NCBI GenBank assembly: GCA_945982465.1
Contig: CAMFSB010000071.1
Location: 1 to 7,773, forward strand
Direction: 5' to 3'
From: an uncultured Faecalibacterium sp.
Lineage (GTDB): Bacteria; Bacillota; Clostridia; Oscillospirales; Ruminococcaceae
DNA length: 7,773 nucleotides
Positions 5,900 through 7,773 of the stretch are shown piece after piece. The translations under genes were made by a program, and so were the position numbers. Each line of letters begins with the position of its first letter. Position 1 is the stretch's first letter. Under the pieces are notes generated by a model that did no database searches, had not been told where the DNA came from, and was given only the letters and a program-made list of their open reading frames with translations.

Positions 5900-6661
5900 A
5901 TGGATTGGTATCCCCTTTGGAACTCGCTGCGCATTGCGGCAATCAGCTGCGTGCTGGTATTTTTTCTCGGCATTTTCTTTGCGTATTACGCGGCCCGGCT
6001 GCCGCGCGTTGTCAAGGGTGTGCTGGACGTGGTGCTTACACTGCCGATGGTGCTGCCGCCCACGGTGTGCGGCTATTTTCTGTTGGTGCTGTTCGGCACC
6101 AAACGCCCGCTGGGCATTTTTTTGCAGCAATTCGGCATCAAATTCGTCATGGCCTGGTACGGCGGCGTTCTGGCCGCGGCGGTCGTGGCTTTTCCGTTGA
6201 TGTACCGCACCGCCCGCGGTGCGTTTGAAAGCTTTGACGAAACGCTGGCCTATTCCGGCAAAACGCTGGGGCTTTCCAACACCTATATTTTCTGGCGCAT
6301 CCGGGCTGCCATGCTCACCGGCTGCAAAAACATCGCGGCGGCCCGCAAGGCCGGCGAATATGAGGTGGACGTGCCGGAATGGGGCGTGCGGCTGCAAACG
6401 GCCCAGCCCGTGGGCGACGGTATAAAGGCTGTGGGCATCCGCGCGCACTATTTCAACGGCAAGGCGGCGGCCAACCGCTATCCGGTGGAGTATCTGGGCG
6501 AGATGGAAGAACCGTTTGAATGGATCGTACAGTTCCGCTACAAGGGGCAGGCGCCGGGCGCCGCGCCGCTGTGGTGGCGCATGCCCAAAGACCGCCGGCC
6601 CCAGCAGTTCCCCGCGTGCTTCGGCGTGGCGCCGGCCAACGTGATGCTGCTCTATCAATGA
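5900..6661 (+). CDS. modB-modC deletion fusion: truncated molybdate permease joined to ModC tail
   Basis: This 253-residue ORF is a chimera. Residues 1 to about 135 are the N-terminal part of the ModB permease. They hold hydrophobic segments at about 9-31, 41-66 and 83-102, the motif LTLPMVLPPTVCGYF (47-60), FPLMYRTARGAFE (98-110), and an EAA-loop region at 114-134 ending FWRI. Residues about 136-253 match the C-terminal tail of clostridial ModC ATPases: LTGCKNI (139-145), WGVRL (161-165), VGIRAHYF (178-185), EEPFEWI (203-209), APLWWRMPKDR (222-232) and a final MLLYQ. Missing are roughly the last 90 residues of ModB, with its last transmembrane helices, and all of the ModC Walker A, signature and Walker B region. 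The join falls near 6302-6312 and keeps frame. I chose ATG at 5900 because GGGAAGGGAG (5884-5893) precedes it; a TTG at 5825 overlaps modA and lacks support. The product should not function as a transporter, so it is effectively a pseudogene unless the join is an assembly error. Confidence 0.88.
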   Translation: MDWYPLWNSLRIAAISCVLVFFLGIFFAYYAARLPRVVKGVLDVVLTLPMVLPPTVCGYFLLVLFGTKRPLGIFLQQFGIKFVMAWYGGVLAAAVVAFPLMYRTARGAFESFDETLAYSGKTLGLSNTYIFWRIRAAMLTGCKNIAAARKAGEYEVDVPEWGVRLQTAQPVGDGIKAVGIRAHYFNGKAAANRYPVEYLGEMEEPFEWIVQFRYKGQAPGAAPLWWRMPKDRRPQQFPACFGVAPANVMLLYQ

Positions 6662-6700
6662 CCGCAAAGACCAAAAAGGGGGAAAACGGCGCCTGTCCCC

Positions 6701-6729
6701 TTGCCAAAAACAGCGGGATACACTATAAT
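6701..6729 (+). promoter_or_regulatory. Sigma-A-type promoter for the M3 peptidase gene
   Basis: TTGCCA (6701-6706) and a perfect TATAAT (6724-6729) are separated by exactly 17 bases. Transcription would begin near 6736, giving a leader of about 100 bases before the peptidase ATG. The promoter lies 40 bases after the preceding stop codon, so the peptidase gene has its own start of transcription rather than depending only on the molybdenum cluster. Confidence 0.75.
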
Positions 6730-6748
6730 CGAACTGTTGCAGACGGAT

Positions 6749-6786
6749 GCTCCGCGCCCGCAGCCGGGCCGGAGCCGTATTTTTAT
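6749..6786 (+). terminator. Terminator-like hairpin inside the peptidase leader
   Basis: GCTCCG (6749-6754) pairs with CGGAGC (6770-6775), and GCCCG (6756-6760) pairs with CGGGC (6765-6769), with a single bulged C and a 4-base loop. The sequence CGTATTTTTAT follows at once, which is a fair T tract. It sits about 13 bases after the predicted transcription start and about 50 bases before the peptidase start codon. It may terminate reading from the molybdenum cluster, or act as an attenuator of the peptidase message; the position allows both. Confidence 0.6.
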
Positions 6787-6793
6787 CAAAACA

Positions 6794-6822
6794 GGGCGGC
6801 GGCCGCAGGCACGGCCGCGCCC
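6794..6822 (+). other. Second GC-rich hairpin just before the peptidase ribosome binding site
   Basis: GGGC and GCGGCCG (6794-6805, one bulged G) pair with CGGCCGC and GCCC (6812-6822) around a 6-base loop. It ends 3 bases before GGAGG (6826-6830), the peptidase ribosome binding site. No T run follows. It could influence ribosome access or be an alternative to the upstream hairpin, although their arms do not obviously exclude each other. Confidence 0.5.
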
Positions 6823-6837
6823 GATGGAGGTCACACC

Positions 6838-7773
6838 ATGAAATTTTCGCAAATGCCTTACCAACGCCCGGAACTGGATCAGCTCAAGCAGGAGATGGCA
6901 GCCCTGACCGACCGGCTCAAAGCGGCCGGCAGCTACGAGCAGGCCAAGCAGGTGTTCCTGGAAAAGGAAACGTTGGAAAAGAAGATCATGACCCAGAGCA
7001 CGCTGGCCAACATCCGCCATGATATCGACACCCGCGACACGTTTTACGACGGCGAGATGAAGTTCTGGAACAGCGCCCTGCCCGAGTTGCAGGAGTACAG
7101 CCAGAACTGGACGCTGGCCATGCTGCAAAGCCCCTACCGGCCCGATTTTGCGGCTGAGTATGGTGATCTGATGTTCGTCAACGCCGAGATCGAGCTGAAA
7201 ACCTTTGCGCCCGAGATCATCCCCGAGCTGCAAAAGGAAAACGAGCTGACCCGCGCGTACGAGGATCTGCTGGCCTCGGCCCAGGTGCCGTTTGAGGGCA
7301 AAAGCTACACGCTCTCCCAGATGACCCCGTTCAAAAACGACCCGGACGACGCCCGCCGCCTGGCCGCATGGCAGGCCGAGGGCCAGTGGTATAAGGACAA
7401 CCAGGCCCAGATGGATGACATCTACGATCAGCTGGTGCACCTGCGCGACCAGATGGGCAAAAAGCTGGGCTACGAGGGCTACACCACGCTGGGCTACTAC
7501 CGCATGGGCCGCAATTGCTACACCAAGGCGGACGTGGAAAAATTCCGCGCCGCCGTGGTCAAGTATCTGGTCCCCGTGGCCGACCGCATCTACCGCCGCC
7601 AGGCCGAGCGCCTGGGCAAGCAGTACCCCATGAGCTTTGCCGACAACGCCCTGGAGTTCCGCAGCGGCAACCCGCGCCCCGCCGGCACGCCGGATGATAT
7701 CCTGGCGGCGGGCCGCAAGTTCTACGACGCCCTCTCGCCCGAGACCAGCGAGTTCTTCCGCGTGATGCTGGAC
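6838..7773 (+). CDS. M3 family oligoendopeptidase, N-terminal part (runs off the window)
   Basis: The frame begins at ATG 6838 with GGAGG (6826-6830) 7 bases upstream and stays open for 312 codons to the window edge. It opens with MKFSQMPYQRP, then a helical, charged region typical of M3 oligoendopeptidases related to PepF. Further family-like segments are LANIRHDIDTRDTFYD (about 56-71), ELKTFAPEIIPEL, FEGKSYTLSQMTPF, KKLGYEGYTTLGYYRMG and, near the edge, SGNPRPAGTPDD and LSPETSEFF. Full members are about 560 residues. The zinc-binding HExxH motif lies in the second half and is therefore not in this window. The enzyme would be a cytoplasmic zinc peptidase that trims short peptides. It has its own promoter and no functional link to molybdenum is evident. 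Confidence 0.92.
   Translation, partial: MKFSQMPYQRPELDQLKQEMAALTDRLKAAGSYEQAKQVFLEKETLEKKIMTQSTLANIRHDIDTRDTFYDGEMKFWNSALPELQEYSQNWTLAMLQSPYRPDFAAEYGDLMFVNAEIELKTFAPEIIPELQKENELTRAYEDLLASAQVPFEGKSYTLSQMTPFKNDPDDARRLAAWQAEGQWYKDNQAQMDDIYDQLVHLRDQMGKKLGYEGYTTLGYYRMGRNCYTKADVEKFRAAVVKYLVPVADRIYRRQAERLGKQYPMSFADNALEFRSGNPRPAGTPDDILAAGRKFYDALSPETSEFFRVMLD

Noticed and set aside
6676..6702. AAGGGG/CCCCTT inverted repeat after the modB-modC ORF as a terminator
   Set aside because: The stem is only 6 bp with a 15-base loop and no T tract on the + strand. It overlaps the -35 element of the peptidase promoter.
6655..7440. Minus-strand open frame opposite the M3 peptidase
   Set aside because: Opposite a clear M3 family coding frame with its own ribosome binding site; no motif is visible.
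1..7773. CRISPR array, tRNA, rRNA, insertion sequence or phage integration site
   Set aside because: No regularly repeated spacer array, cloverleaf, transposase motif or terminal inverted repeats were seen.

Overview
This window is GC-rich and nearly all genes are on the + strand. It looks like a chromosomal segment from an anaerobic Firmicute, most likely a high-GC gut clostridium of the Oscillospiraceae/Ruminococcaceae type. That placement is inferred from the sequence style of the molybdenum genes and the M3 peptidase, the strong AGGAG-type ribosome binding sites, and the lipoprotein-type ModA; no marker gene here proves it.

Layout. (1) At 77-931 there is a membrane-anchored glycerophosphodiester phosphodiesterase, closed by a long hairpin terminator at about 947-998. 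(2) Positions 999-1410 form an A-tract-rich leader with repeated AACGG/CCGTT dyads and a possible 41-codon small ORF that overlaps the next start by ATGA. (3) Positions 1411-6661 hold a molybdenum cofactor and molybdate uptake cluster: a MoeA-like molybdopterin-binding protein with a Cys-rich tail, moaC, moaA, a MOSC-MogA fusion, modA, and a final ORF in the modBC position. The genes are packed tightly (3 bp gap, 8 bp overlap, 7 bp gap) up to modA, which follows a 99 bp gap. (4) At 6701-6837 there is a sigma-A-like promoter, a terminator-like hairpin and a second GC-rich hairpin. They lead into an M3-family oligoendopeptidase (6838 to the window end, incomplete).

How the genes work together. 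MoaA and MoaC convert GTP to cyclic pyranopterin monophosphate. The MogA half of the fusion would adenylylate molybdopterin. The MoeA-like protein may take part in metal handling or cofactor maturation, and the MOSC half may bind or carry sulfur or Mo-cofactor. ModA would capture molybdate outside the membrane for an ABC importer.

The most notable observation is the ORF after modA. Its first ~135 residues are the N-terminal part of the ModB permease, ending right after the EAA loop. Its last ~118 residues are the C-terminal tail of a clostridial-type ModC ATPase. The rest of ModB and the whole ModC nucleotide-binding domain are absent, and the frame stays open through the join. The simplest reading is an in-frame deletion of about 1 kb inside an ancestral modA-modB-modC operon, or an assembly collapse that mimics one. 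Either way, the importer encoded here should not work as it stands.
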